Shown here: positions 1 through 10,428 of the stretch, in pieces
Numbering within the stretch: the stretch's first letter is position 1
Layout of the letters: the number at the start of each line of letters is the position of its first letter
DNA from: Yponomeuta sedellus
Lineage: Eukaryota > Arthropoda > Insecta > Lepidoptera > Yponomeutidae
NCBI GenBank assembly: GCA_934045075.1
Contig: OW203723.1
Span: 22,657,615 to 22,721,614, forward strand
Reading direction: 5' to 3'
DNA: 64,000 nt
Translations under genes and position numbers: made by a program
Notes under the pieces: generated by a model
Database searches by the model: none
Seen by the model: the letters and a program-made list of their open reading frames with translations, nothing else
Told to the model about the DNA's origin: nothing

Positions 1-207
1 TGCTATTCTTACTTGGAGCATGTGCATATATCAACGCTCTCAGCTTTGTCATTAAGGATGTGAATTAGAGTTAATGCTATTCTTACTTGGAGCATGTGCA
101 TATATCAACGCTCTCAGCTTCGTCATTAAGGATGTGAGTTACAGTTAGAGTTACTTGGAGCATGTGTAGATATCAACGCTCTCATCTTTGTAATTAAGGA
201 TGTGATG

Positions 208-421
208 TGACGACCTCTGTAGCGTAGCGGTAGCGCGTCTGCCTACGATGCAAGAGGTCCCGGGTTCGCATCCCGGCTGGAAACAAAAAAAAATCCCAGG
301 TCTTGGATGTTTACATGTTTGTGATGTCGTTGTTTCTGGTTCCCACGATACAGGGTATCGTAGTGTGGGGCCAGAAGCAATGTATGTGCTTGTATGTAAA
401 TGTTATGTAATGTTATGTTAA
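208..421 (+). mobile_element. tRNA-derived SINE inside satellite (copy 1)
   Basis: The tRNA-like head has pol III box-like words (TAGCGTAGCGGTAGCG as A box, GGTTCGCATCC as B box). It is followed by a short A run and a body containing TCTTGGATGTTTACATG and GGTTCCCACGATACAGGG. Diverged relatives lie near 25003-25112 and 60431-60625. It interrupts a satellite monomer, and the monomer resumes at AATTAGAGTTAATGC. Confidence 0.85.
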
Positions 422-860
422 TTAGAGTTAATGCTATTCTTACTTGGAGCATGTGCATATATCAACGCTCTCAGCTTCGTCATTAAGGATGTGAGTTAGA
501 GTTAATGCTATTCTTACTTGGAGCATGTGCATATATCAACGCTCTCAGCTTTGTCATTAAGGATGTGAATTAGAGTTAATGCTATTCTTACTTGGAGCAT
601 GTGCATATATCAACGCTCTCAGCTTCGTCATTAAGGATGTGAGTTAGAGTTAATGCTATTCTTACTTGGAGCATGTGCATATATCAACGCTCTCAGCTTT
701 GTCATTAAGGATGTGAATTAGAGTTAATGCTATTCTTACTTGGAGCATGTGCATATATCAACGCTCTCAGCTTCGTCATTAAGGATGTGAGTTACAGTTA
801 GAGTTACTTGGAGCATGTGTAGATATCAACGCTCTCATCTTTGTAATTAAGGATGTGATG

Positions 861-1074
861 TGACGACCTCTGTAGCGTAGCGGTAGCGCGTCTGCCTACG
901 ATGCAAGAGGTCCCGGGTTCGCATCCCGGCTGGAAACAAAAAAAAATCCCAGGTCTTGGATGTTTACATGTTTGTGATGTCGTTGTTTCTGGTTCCCACG
1001 ATACAGGGTATCGTAGTGTGGGGCCAGAAGCAATGTATGTGCTTGTATGTAAATGTTATGTAATGTTATGTTAA
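861..1074 (+). mobile_element. tRNA-derived SINE inside satellite (copy 2)
   Basis: Same SINE as at 208-421, offset by exactly 653 bp. The reverse-strand frame of 71 codons crossing it is identical in all copies. Spread by unequal exchange of the satellite explains this better than a second insertion. Confidence 0.85.
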
Positions 1075-2018
1075 TTAGAGTTAATGCTATTCTTACTTGG
1101 AGCATGTGCATATATCAACGCTCTCAGCTTCGTCATTAAGGATGTGAGTTAGAGTTAATGCTATTCTTGGAGCATGTGCATATATCAAAGCTCTCAGCTT
1201 CTTCATTAAGGATGTGAGTTAGAGTTATTGCTATTCTTACTTGGAGCCTGTGCATATATCAACGCTCTCATCTTTGTCATTAAGGATGTGAGTTAGAGTT
1301 AATGCTATTCTTGGAGCATGTGCATATATCAAAGCTCTCAGCTTCTTCATTAAGGATGTGAGTTAGAGTTAATGCTATTCTTACTTGGAGCATGTGCATA
1401 TATCAACGCTCTCAGCTTTGTCATTAAGGATGTGAGTTGCAGTAAGAGTTGCTTGGAGCATGTGTAGATATCAACGCTCTCATCTTTGTCATTAAGGATG
1501 TGAATTGGAGTTAATGCTATTCTTACTTAGAGCATGTGCATATATCAACGCTCTCATCTTTGTCATTTAAGGATGTGAGTTAGAGTTAATGCTATTCTTA
1601 CTTGGAGCATGTGCATATATCAACGCTCTCAGCTTCGTCATTAAGGATGTGAGTTAGAGTTAATGCTATTCTTACTTGGAGCATGTGCATATATCAACGC
1701 TCTCAGCTTTGTCATTAAGGATGTGAATTAGAGTTAATGCTATTCTTACTTGGAGCATGTGCATATATCAACGCTCTCAGCTTCGTCATTAAGGATGTGA
1801 GTTAGAGTTAATGCTATTCTTACTTGGAGCATGTGCATATATCAACGCTCTCAGCTTTGTCATTAAGGATGTGAATTAGAGTTAATGCTATTCTTACTTG
1901 GAGCATGTGCATATATCAACGCTCTCAGCTTCGTCATTAAGGATGTGAGTTACAGTTAGAGTTACTTGGAGCATGTGTAGATATCAACGCTCTCATCTTT
2001 GTAATTAAGGATGTGATG

Positions 2019-2232
2019 TGACGACCTCTGTAGCGTAGCGGTAGCGCGTCTGCCTACGATGCAAGAGGTCCCGGGTTCGCATCCCGGCTGGAAACAAAAA
2101 AAAATCCCAGGTCTTGGATGTTTACATGTTTGTGATGTCGTTGTTTCTGGTTCCCACGATACAGGGTATCGTAGTGTGGGGCCAGAAGCAATGTATGTGC
2201 TTGTATGTAAATGTTATGTAATGTTATGTTAA
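2019..2232 (+). mobile_element. tRNA-derived SINE inside satellite (copy 3)
   Basis: Third copy of the same SINE, 1158 bp after copy 2. It has the same satellite junctions on both sides, so it is part of the higher-order repeat. Confidence 0.85.
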
Positions 2233-2853
2233 TTAGAGTTAATGCTATTCTTACTTGGAGCATGTGCATATATCAACGCTCTCAGCTTCGTCATTAAGGA
2301 TGTGAGTTAGAGTTAATGCTATTCTTGGAGCATGTGCATATATCAAAGCTCTCAGCTTCTTCATTAAGGATGTGAGTTAGAGTTAATGCTATTCTTACTT
2401 GGAGCCTGTGCATATATCAACGCTCTCATCTTTGTCATTAAGGATGTGAGTTAGAGTTAATGCTATTCTTGGAGCATGTGCATATATCAAAGCTCTCAGC
2501 TTCTTCATTAAGGATGTGAGTTAGAGTTAATGCTATTCTTACTTGGAGCCTGTGCATATATCAACACTCTCAGCTTCGACATTAAGGATGTGAGTTAGAG
2601 TTAATGCTATTCTTGGAGCATGTGCATATATCAAAGCTCTCAGCTTCTTCATTAAGGATGTGAGTTAGAGTTAATGCTATTCTTACTTGGAGCCTGTGCA
2701 TATATCAACACTCTCAGCTTCGACATTAAGGATGTGAGTTAGAGTTAATGCTATTCTTACTTGGAGCTTGTGGAGAATTTAACGCTCTCAGTTTCGTCAT
2801 GATGGATGTTAGTTTCAGTTGGGGTTAATGCTTGAGGCTTGTGGGGCTCGCAT

Positions 2854-4315
2854 GTAATAAAATGAATAAACTTTTGATAGATGTGGTGTGTTGGTTTGAT
2901 GCATATTTTTGCTATACGTAGTTTTTTAATAAAGGAAAGTAATTTCCAAAATATTGGAATATTATTTTTTAATCACAAAGTAGTTGATGAGGATAAAGAA
3001 AATACGCCTGAAAATGTCCGCAATTTTATTATTTACCAAACCTTTAAATCACGAATATCGACAGTACACTTATTACAATCACTAAAAATGATAAATTGTA
3101 CGAGCGAAACAGAATACGTGACGTAACAATAGCCTCAATATAATGACACTTTCATCATGTAATGGCAGTCGTTAAGCCATGACAGAAGCCTTATGGGCGG
3201 CTTGTTCTATATATCCTATACTTTATTGAGGAGGTTGAGATAATTTTTGGTTGGAGTCAGCTAACGCCTCGGAGATCAGGAAACGGCTGACTTCACCGGC
3301 CCGTCAGCTATGTGGATATCAAAGCTCCGCTTCGTCCTGAACAACATGAGTCGGACCTTTGCTTTCAAGCCTCTATTAGCTACTGTGGTACTTTATGCTG
3401 TCTTACTAAGAGCATAGCTAATATGTGAGTTTAGCAGTTAGACCTTTTTGCACTAAGCAGGGGAACATGTACGAAAACTTATATTAATAATGAATAATTA
3501 CAAAACAGTGCATTTATCTGAGTTGTACGAGCAGAAAGTTAGAAAATCCTCTATATTACTAAGTTAATAAATAATAATAATAAGTTCTGGACCTATTTGC
3601 CTTCCCGCATATTTTATTAGCACTTTGTAGACAAGTTATTTATAGAACTAAAAGAACTGGCTAGCAACTCGAAGCAAAATACGGTGCATCACTTGAGTCA
3701 ACATAGCGTGACTAAATGAAGTATCGAGTGCATTGTGTTGTTGGAATGTTATTGTCTTGCACCCGGTTTGTATTTTAACAATCGATGTCTTCTAAGACAT
3801 ATCTACGATGCCAGTCCTAGGTTTCTTGACTTAGGGCTGTGGCTCCTAAAAATCGCTATTAACATGAATGAGAGATTATGCTGACGCTTTTTGCAAGAAC
3901 GGTCCGTAAACGTCCGAAATACTCTTTGAGAGAAGGACGAATATTGGCTGCTTAAATATGTATATGTGGGCGCCAATCAATCAATTTCTATATTTGTAAA
4001 CATAGAGTTACAGATTGAGAAACCGTTCTTAGCCTTTGCCGACAAATGCAAAAACATAATCAATAAGCGACCTTTCGATATTCGCAATTAGGATGTCATA
4101 AACAATATCATAACTTTTGTTGGGCTAAAATTTCATAATTTCTGTCGCCATTCATTACCGTAATGACATCTTAACAATAAGCTTTCACAATGATTCTGAC
4201 ATTGACCATATATTATTAGAAATTGCCCAAAAGTAACGAAATGAAATTAAATGAATTCTATTTCAACGTAAAGAGAACGCAACATTCTGTTTGTTAAATG
4301 TCGATGTTTATACTA
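2854..4315. other. Intergenic or intronic sequence, no gene seen
   Basis: AT-rich DNA between the satellite and the first SINE cluster. Bases 3150-3212 match the middle of the 5S-like SINE family (GTAATGGCAGTCGTTAAGCC). A short stretch at about 3085-3110 resembles one at 5438-5460. I see no recognisable exon. Earlier exons of EIF2B4 should lie upstream, but I could not place any here. Confidence 0.6.
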
Positions 4316-4512
4316 TTTTTATTTTTAATGCACTAACCCGTGCTTAGGACAATTTTAAAAACCTATTTAGAGGCTAAAAATTCCACCCATGCCGGGATTC
4401 GAAGCCGCGACCTCTGGCTCAGTTGGATAGAGCGCTGGCACGGATAGCCAGAGGTCGCGGGTTCGAATCCCGGCATGGGTGGAATTTTTAGCCTCTAAAT
4501 AGGTTTTTAAAA
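4316..4512. mobile_element. Head-to-head inverted pair of tRNA-type SINE
   Basis: Arms 4353-4419 and 4446-4512 are near-perfect reverse complements of about 67 bp, separated by 26 bp. Each arm carries the T-arm and B-box region (GGTTCGAATCCCGGCATGGG) and the flank AATTTTTAGCCTCTAAATAG. The left side extends into the family's tail (ATGCACTAACCCGTGC). Confidence 0.85.
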
Positions 4513-4611
4513 ATGTCGATGTACAATGTAAGCCGCTGCCTTCGGGCCAAATAGTATAGTGGAGAAAAAGGCAGCGGAGAAAAAAAAACTCCGCTCTGAC
4601 TATCTTTTCTC

Positions 4612-4860
4612 TTCTTCAGGCTATATTAGTCCACTGCTGGACATAGCCCTCCCCTAAAGAGCGCCATAGCGCAACGTTGTGCCATCATTGAGGGGTAATG
4701 CCCATAATGCTCACGCTGGGCATGCGGGTTGGGGATCGCAGTTTGGTGGAATTGTACTGCAGGGGGCGCTGCAGCCCACCCCCTGGTTTGTGTCCCTTAG
4801 TCGCCTTTTACGACACCCGCGGGAAGAATTGGGGTTGGTGCTATTCTCTAGGCCGACACC
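4612..4860 (-). mobile_element. Non-LTR-type repeat family (CAGCAGTGGACTAGTATAGCC tail)
   Basis: Member of a family with other copies at 18470-18545, 19068-19285, 47603-47842 and 49999-50162. The element strand probably ends in a CAGCAGTGGACTAG-like motif followed by simple GAC repeats. I infer the orientation from the short copy at 18470-18545, which keeps only this end. Confidence 0.75.
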
Positions 4861-4979
4861 ACACAGCAATATGTTATATAGAACACTTATAATTTTACAT
4901 AGAATAATGCCTGTATGAATAGAAAACGTATTATATATATATATACAGAATTATTATTATTACTTCTACCTTCCATCAG

Positions 4980-6553
4980 GTAAACAAAGTGGTTCTGGGC
5001 GCCTGCTCTTTACTAGCCAACGGGTCAGTCCTGGGCGCTGCGGGCACCACAGCAGTGGCGCTGGTCGCGCGCTCCTGCAACGTGCCCACTCTGGTCTGCT
5101 GCGAGACTCACAAGTTCAGCGAGCGCGTCCACACTGACGCCTTTGTCTACAACGAGTTGGGTAAGTGGACACTGAATGCTTTAACGTTCGTTATGTCTAC
5201 AACGAGTTGGGTAAGTGGACCCTGCAACGTGCCGACGCTGGTTTGCTGCGAGACATACAAGTTCAGCGAGCGCGTCCACACTCACGGCTTTGTCTACAAC
5301 GAGTTGGGTAAGTAGCCTCCGTATTTGTTTTAAGGTTGATTTTGTCTACCAGGTGTTGGACTCGGCATTTGTTTTGAAGCGATTCTATCTACAAGAAGTT
5401 GGGTAATTGAACTCTACATTTGGTTTAATTTAAAATGGTAAATTGTGCGAGCAAAACAGAATGCTCGTAAGACACGTAAGAACAGGCATAAGACTGATCT
5501 TATGATGGCATCCCTCTTGCCTGCATTCAATGGGCGGTTAGATTAGGCTAACTCGTCCACGAACAACCTGTTACCTAATGTACAGCTGACGGGTGGTTAG
5601 TTCATAAAAAAAACAACTGACAGCTAGTACAGCCGGTAGCACATTAACCTTTACACGCCTGCCCGCTATTCAGTTACTTTACGACTTTGCAACAAAAATG
5701 AAAATGTTGACTTGCTGTCGCCTGTAAACTGTTATAGAGTACGAAGAACCGAGCGTTAGTTTTTAATGATGGTTATATATTTTTTTGTGGTACCATTTCC
5801 TATGAAAAGCCGGCTGTGACCACTGTAACCCGTCGTGGGGCGGCTCGGAACAAATCGATAGAGCCTATTCGAAACCATTCAGCCAAGTTTTGTAGCCAGT
5901 GAGATCTTCTATGGCCACTTCTGCGGTCTTGTATTTGTCTCTGCAGGATCCATTAAAGGACATCGTATTTATTACTTCGTTTTATGTGACGCATATATTA
6001 GTTTTCTTTTCCTTGTGGTACCTATTTAATAGCTCCCAACCATAAGCACTATAAAATATATTTTTACCACGCGTGTCCACCGCGGATTGGCAATTTCAAG
6101 CGCTGAGGTTTTTGCACACCTCAGACACTAATTTGCTATTTACTCACGATGTTTTCCTTCACTGTTATCGAGTGGTAGTATAGCCACTATATAACTTCAC
6201 AAATGTACATAACTCAGAAAACAATGTCATTGGTACATGCCCGCACTAGGATCGAAGCTGGGTCTCTCGCTTCCGAGTCCATTGTTCTACCGACTGGGCT
6301 ACCGCTGCGCCGCTTGTCATAACGAATCATTGTCTTTATTTCCTTAGGCAACCCCGACGACTTGATCGACTCAACGAACGACAACTCCCCGCTGAAAGAT
6401 TGGCGCAGCAACCCCAACCTGACTCTGCTGAACCTCAAGTATGACGTCACGCCTGCCAGCCTCGTCACAGCCGTCGTTACCGAGTTGGCCATCCTGCCCT
6501 GCACTAGCGCCCCGGTGGTGCTGAGATTCAAGCTCTCCGAGTATGGGATTTAG
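4980..6553 (+). CDS. EIF2B4: Translation initiation factor eIF2B subunit delta, C-terminal part
   Basis: eIF2B is the cytosolic guanine nucleotide exchange factor that recharges eIF2 with GTP, and delta is one of its regulatory subunits. Two coding exons are visible: 4980-5160 (after an acceptor ending ATCAG) and 6348-6553 (after TCCTTAG, ending in TAG). They join in frame through a codon split as G|GC. The first encodes the Rossmann-like core, with LLANG, an [14 protein letters not shown] segment and a [11 protein letters not shown] segment. The second encodes NPDDLID, the LKYDVTP motif typical of the family, and the ordinary C-terminus. The N-terminal two thirds are missing from the visible sequence and probably lie upstream of the satellite. 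A partial tandem duplication of the first exon's end follows it (5190-5313) and offers a second in-frame donor. The intron holds a SINE at 6055-6318. The gene is convergent with RPN1. Confidence 0.9.
5190..5408 (+). repeat. Tandem duplications of the EIF2B4 exon end and splice donor
   Basis: The 25-bp boundary TGTCTACAACGAGTTGGGTAAGT occurs at about 5144 (the normal exon end) and again at about 5193 and 5291. Decayed versions lie at about 5339-5360 and 5380-5408. Bases 5221-5307 also repeat most of the preceding exon, from the [11 protein letters not shown] segment to NELG. Three of the copies keep a perfect GTAAGT donor. Confidence 0.9.
6055..6318 (-). mobile_element. SINE (GCTGAGGT / GTTTTCCTTCAC family) in EIF2B4 intron
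   Basis: Shares AATTTCAAGCGCTGAGGT, ACGATGTTTTCCTTCAC, CGAGTGGTA and TTCACAAATGTACATAAC with copies near 15283, 27024, 30640, 31420, 45610 and 49372. The tRNA-like head (reverse strand of CATGCCCGCACTAGGATCGAA) is at the right end. Confidence 0.8.
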
Positions 6554-6657
6554 AGTGCAGTTTGCTGTGCTGAGGGCTTATTTGGGTGCTGTTCTCGAAT
6601 CGCAACCACGTGTTGATAGCTGATGATTTGTAAGATAACCAATTAAATGGTATCTAT

Positions 6658-6862
6658 GACGGAGTTTACACGTTCAGTTTGGCATCAGTTTAGTCCGTGA
6701 CCTTGATCAAGCTCGGATTGATGTCAGACTGATGAAGCATCAAAATATTCGAACATCGGTCAGTCTGGTCCATCAGTCCACTGAATAGACAATCAGTCTG
6801 CCGTTAGTCTAACAAGACTGATGGTATTGACTGACACTAGACTGAATGTGTAAAATCCATCT
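6658..6862. mobile_element. PIF/Harbinger-like MITE copy
   Basis: Starts GACGGAGTTTACACGTTCAG and ends in a decayed inverted version. The body alternates CAGTCTG and CAGACTG words. A second copy in inverted order lies at 18445-18738. Confidence 0.65.
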
Positions 6863-7135
6863 ATTAGAAAAACTGCGGTTATAGATTAATACTGGCATTA
6901 GACTAAGTTCAGGGATGTTAACATCTTTACTTAATTGTACAATAGACTTCTGTAAACTTTTTGCTCTTTTATGAGTGGTTTCTTTTTTTTGTAATAAGTA
7001 ACTGTGCTACTCTGTTTAAGTAATATTATACTTAGTGTATATAGCTAACTGGAGATTTTGTAATTCACTGTTCTTCACTAAAGCTGGGTACTCACTAGCA
7101 AGTTTTAACTATTAGCAAATCTTGACTTACTCGAG

Positions 7136-7432
7136 GCGCTCGTGGCCTAGTGGAGCCGAGTGATTGTAATCAATCACTTAGGTTAGGCAAGGCTTGTAAG
7201 TTTCCGTGCTTCACAAGGCATGTTAAGTCGTTGGTGCCGGCTGTCATGTAATGGCAGTCGTTAAGCTATGTCACAGGCCTTAAGGGCGGCTTCATAACTT
7301 GACAGTAAGGCCCGCCAATGTCTTACAATCCTCCACCAAACCGGACTTGGCCCCCGTGGTGGAGTATGGCCGAGCATGGCAGGAAGAGGCCCGTGCCCCG
7401 CAGTGGGGACATACAAGGGTTGATATTGACTC
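7136..7432 (+). mobile_element. 5S-like SINE, internally deleted
   Basis: Head GCGCTCGTGGCCTAG, body GTAATGGCAGTCGTTAAGC and tail ending GGGACATACAAGGGTTGATA match the family described at 54343-54696. The part around the 5S-like C box is deleted (AGGTTAGGCAAGGCTTGTAAG). It lies between EIF2B4 and RPN1. Confidence 0.8.
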
Positions 7433-7978
7433 CGAAGCGTCTGACAAGCAAGCTCACCTTAAAGATAAGTCTCTCAACTCGTCGAACCTAGCAGGCTAGA
7501 TGCGCCGACCTGACGCATAAGTGGAAGTTCGGAACAGATGCAGAGAGGTGCAGACTGCAGACTATGAGTCACATTACTGACTACTGTCCACTATGGTCCA
7601 AAAATGAGGCATACAAAAAATTCACAAAGCTGACGAGGAAGTTCACCAAATAGATTGAATGGATCTGATGATAATAGATATATTTACCAAATGAGTATGT
7701 GCCGCGGTGTGCATGTGACCCGTAATTATGAACATTGACATAAGACTTCCATTACTGTGAGTAGTATCAGGACCAAGGTGGCTTGTTCATTTGTTTGTGT
7801 CACCAAGAGGTACCATTGTTACACATAAATACACTAGAAGCCCATACTGATTACAATTTGCTAGCAAGTATCCACCATAAAGGTAACATTGTATGATACT
7901 TAGAAATAAATTATTATATTTTACAGACATTCACTTTTAATTACTACGAGAAAATAAAAAATAATAATATAAAAACAC

Positions 7979-7984
7979 CTTTAT
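7979..7984 (-). terminator. Probable RPN1 polyadenylation signal
   Basis: TTTATT on the plus strand reads AATAAA on the RPN1 strand, about 110 bp after the stop codon. No other consensus signal lies between it and the stop. Confidence 0.55.
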
Positions 7985-8093
7985 TAAGTCTCCACAATTT
8001 TAAGTAATTTAAGACATACAGCAGCAGTGCAGGAAAAACTAAAATCTTAATACATTATGATAGTATAATTGCACACTAACAGTAAAATATAAT

Positions 8094-9494
8094 TTACTCC
8101 TTATGATGATGAGGTTCAGACTTGTGGATGGAGAAATCTAATCTAACATAGATGATTACACACATGAACAGTGCATAAAGGAAGCCGACTACAAGCAATG
8201 GCTCCTGGAACATTAGGAGCCGAGGGAATGTATAACGAAGTTGGAAATCTTGAATATGATTCTCAGCAACATTCTTCTTTGTGAAAGAAATGACAGGCCG
8301 TCCCTTGGTGTCTAAGTAAGTGTAGTGCAGGCTATCAGGTAGCCGCGTAGCAGCATACGGCAAAGTAAGCTTGATACCGGTAGAGCCCTCTGGCAAGATT
8401 ATCTTAGTTACAAACTCATCGACTTGCATATCATTGAAAATATGGTCTATGGTCCTCATTTTCAGAAGGTAATTGTTGTCACTGTGGTACAGGTATTCGT
8501 AACTCGGGACATTGTAGCCCAGAGTATAGTGCGTCCTCCAGCCTCCAAAAAGAGGGTATCTCGGCCTCAGGTCAACTTCCACAGAGTCCTTCTTGAATCT
8601 CATGTTAGAAGTGGAAATGTTTCCATTGGAGTCGCGGTAGTATACATCAGAAGCAGAAGCTGGGAGCAGTGTTCTATATGACCGTACACTATTGGGTCCG
8701 CTGTGATGGTCTTGTTGGTACTCATACCGAGAGAATGGTCCTTTCAGCTTGGCACCGGTGTGCTCAATCTCTATAACCTCTTCAACAGCAATGTTGCCCC
8801 AATGGGAGACCTCGATCAAACGCTCAATGCGTGTTACAGTGAGGAAAGGGGAGTTATTCTTGTAATGCACGCTGAGCTCCTTCTCCGTGAACGGGCCGAT
8901 GTTTGCAGTTGGGCCATAAGTAATAGAGCCATCCTCTTGGGAGAAAGGCTTAACCTTAGTAAATGATTCAATTGACTTCGTATTCGTGTTCAGAACGGTT
9001 TGCTGTGACGAAACATAGTATGGCGAGTAGTAGTAAAGGTTTCCGCTGTACTTCACGAGCTGGTCCTCTGACTGGGTGATAGCCGCTGGGTGGGGCACTA
9101 ATGCCTTCGTGAACACAGATTCTGAAGTGATCACAGCGGTGGATCCACCGTTCAAAGCCTCCTTGAGTTCAACTCGCCAGAACTTCACGTAGTCATAACC
9201 TTTCACAGTCGTTTCAACAAGACGAAGTTCCTTGCCGTTCTGATCCTTTGCTCCGATGAAAGCCAAGTTGTCCTTAGCTGCAGCTTCTACGGCCAGTAGG
9301 AAAATCTTTACCGGCGATTTACCAGTGTTTTCCAAGGTTATCTTTGATGCAATTTTTACTAGCTGCGATGACACGTCTATAGTTCTGGCTACATTTTTTA
9401 ATCTTATATCACTAGATATGCTATCCACGTTGGCGCTTTCGCATTTTATTAGAAGGAAAAGTACGAAAAATAAGCAAAACTGGAGCTTCGCCAT
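8094..9494 (-). CDS. RPN1: Ribophorin I, oligosaccharyltransferase subunit 1
   Basis: Ribophorin I is a subunit of the ER oligosaccharyltransferase that transfers the dolichol-linked glycan to asparagines of nascent proteins; it helps dock the complex at the translocon and present substrates. The 466-residue frame is uninterrupted, so the gene has a single coding exon. It opens with a signal peptide (MAKLQFCLFFVLFLLIKC, about residues 1-20). A long luminal ribophorin domain follows, with family-like segments such as GPFSRYEYQ, RPRYPLFGGW and TLPYAATRLPDSLHYTYLD. A single transmembrane segment lies at about 432-452 (LLVVGFLYALFMCVIIYV), followed by a short cytosolic tail rich in His (EPHHHKE). 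The tail is much shorter than in the human protein of about 600 residues; I think short tails are usual in insects but could not check. The ATG at 9494 sits in good context (GCGATGG). The gene is divergent from the small membrane protein at 9994. Confidence 0.95.
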   Translation of the reverse strand: MAKLQFCLFFVLFLLIKCESANVDSISSDIRLKNVARTIDVSSQLVKIASKITLENTGKSPVKIFLLAVEAAAKDNLAFIGAKDQNGKELRLVETTVKGYDYVKFWRVELKEALNGGSTAVITSESVFTKALVPHPAAITQSEDQLVKYSGNLYYYSPYYVSSQQTVLNTNTKSIESFTKVKPFSQEDGSITYGPTANIGPFTEKELSVHYKNNSPFLTVTRIERLIEVSHWGNIAVEEVIEIEHTGAKLKGPFSRYEYQQDHHSGPNSVRSYRTLLPASASDVYYRDSNGNISTSNMRFKKDSVEVDLRPRYPLFGGWRTHYTLGYNVPSYEYLYHSDNNYLLKMRTIDHIFNDMQVDEFVTKIILPEGSTGIKLTLPYAATRLPDSLHYTYLDTKGRPVISFTKKNVAENHIQDFQLRYTFPRLLMFQEPLLVVGFLYALFMCVIIYVRLDFSIHKSEPHHHKE

Positions 9495-9993
9495 CGCCGG
9501 TGTTGTTTTGTGTTTGACAACTCAGCGGAAGTACACGCCATCAAAATTCGACTACAGGAAATATCCAAACTTTTAATAATGTTGCCAGAAAATGCTCCCA
9601 TAGAGTGGAAGGGCTACTAAGGAAATCGTGTCCGATCCCATTCCATTTATTCACTCAATAATCTGTCTTGTCTTTGATTCATTCGTTCATTTAAAGTTTT
9701 TGAGGTTGACGTCGTAGGCTGTTAGATATATGCTCTGTGGTTAGATGCTCTGTGGCTGTTAGATTCATTTACATTTTGCTATTTCCTATTATAATATGTT
9801 TCGCTTTGTAATGTGATAAATCGTGAATTAAATGAAGTGGATAATAATCTGTTCTACATAAATAAATAATTAATTCGGTGCTGAACCTCAAATTTCTTTC
9901 GGCGAAGTGATTAAATCCTGAGTCCTATTTCAAGACCCTTGCAAAGCGCATTACAAGGAAATTGAGAGCAATTGCTCGTCCCAGCACTCAAGG
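9495..9993. promoter_or_regulatory. Shared divergent promoter region
   Basis: About 500 bp separates the start codons of RPN1 (minus) and the small membrane protein (plus). It must hold both 5' leaders and probably both promoters. I see no TATA box near a plausible distance and no transposon in it. Bidirectional use is inferred from the layout only. Confidence 0.5.
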
Positions 9994-10428
9994 ATGATTA
10001 GCTTATTGATACGGCTAGCCCTCGCGTTGCTTGGTTAGTTGGCAAACTATTTTTAAACATTGCAAAGTACCATGATAACTTGGAGGGAATTCCCGGGATT
10101 AGAATGTATTTTTTTTATTCCAGTGCTGAGTCATCTATTCATGCCATGCACGGCCTTCCGAAGCTCAAGCGGCAAAAGCTACTTTCCAGGAAGACCAGTA
10201 AGCAAAGGCAAGGAATCTGCTAAGGCCAATACCTTCCAGGGTACTTCTCCCGGGATTTCAGGACAAAATGCCACACGAAGAGGACTGGGAATCTCGGCCT
10301 GGGGCATCATAATGGTTATTGTAACATTAATAGTGGCTGGTATGGGGTTGTACTACTTTTCAATATGTTACCCTATTTTATGTAAGAAGCAAAGGAAGTA
10401 TGATATGATTGAGTTAGAAAAAGCATAG
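9994..10428 (+). CDS. Small single-pass membrane protein, function unknown
   Basis: I do not recognise the family. The best model has two exons, 9994-10033 and 10124-10428, split by a 90-bp intron (G|GTTAGT ... TTTTATTCCAG|T). They encode 114 residues. Joining the exons creates a clean signal peptide (MISLLIRLALALL then VLSHLFMPCTA, cleavage near residue 24). The single-exon alternative would start at an ATG at 10072 and read through the intron. A short luminal part follows, rich in Ser, Gly and Lys, with one possible N-glycosylation site (NAT, near residue 62). One transmembrane helix lies at about 72-94, then a basic cytosolic tail (KKQRKYDMIELEKA). The layout suggests a type I protein of the ER, Golgi or surface. 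It is divergent from RPN1. Exon 2 and the reading frame are firm; exon 1 is inferred. Confidence 0.65.

Larger units (their letters stand above)
1..2853. repeat. Satellite array, ~74-bp monomer with higher-order structure
   Basis: A unit of about 74 bp, with core words such as CTTGGAGCATGTGCATATAT and CATTAAGGATGTGA, repeats head to tail from base 1 to about 2853, where the units decay. The array is already under way at base 1. A shorter monomer, lacking a few bases around TATTCTTGGAGC and reading TCAAAGCTCTCAGCTTCTTC, alternates with the 74-bp form between about 1150 and 2780. A larger period is visible: the segment starting at 1 recurs at 654 (653 bp) and again near 1812. Each of these blocks carries an identical SINE copy. 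No gene is visible here; open frames inside it are by-products of the repetition. Confidence 0.95.

Noticed and set aside
243..2269. Three identical 71-codon minus-strand frames
   Set aside because: They span the SINE-satellite junction three times and are identical because the DNA is repeated. There is no coding signal.
1..2853. CRISPR-like regular repeats
   Set aside because: The units are contiguous 67- and 74-bp monomers without unique spacers, in an intron-bearing eukaryotic genome. It is a satellite.
5161..5220. Middle EIF2B4 donor at 5210/5211 as a functional alternative
   Set aside because: Using it adds 50 bases and shifts the frame of the last exon.
10060..10123. Upstream part of the 122-codon frame as the protein start
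   Set aside because: It begins with TTG and reads through a pyrimidine-rich AG acceptor. The spliced model gives a proper ATG and signal peptide.
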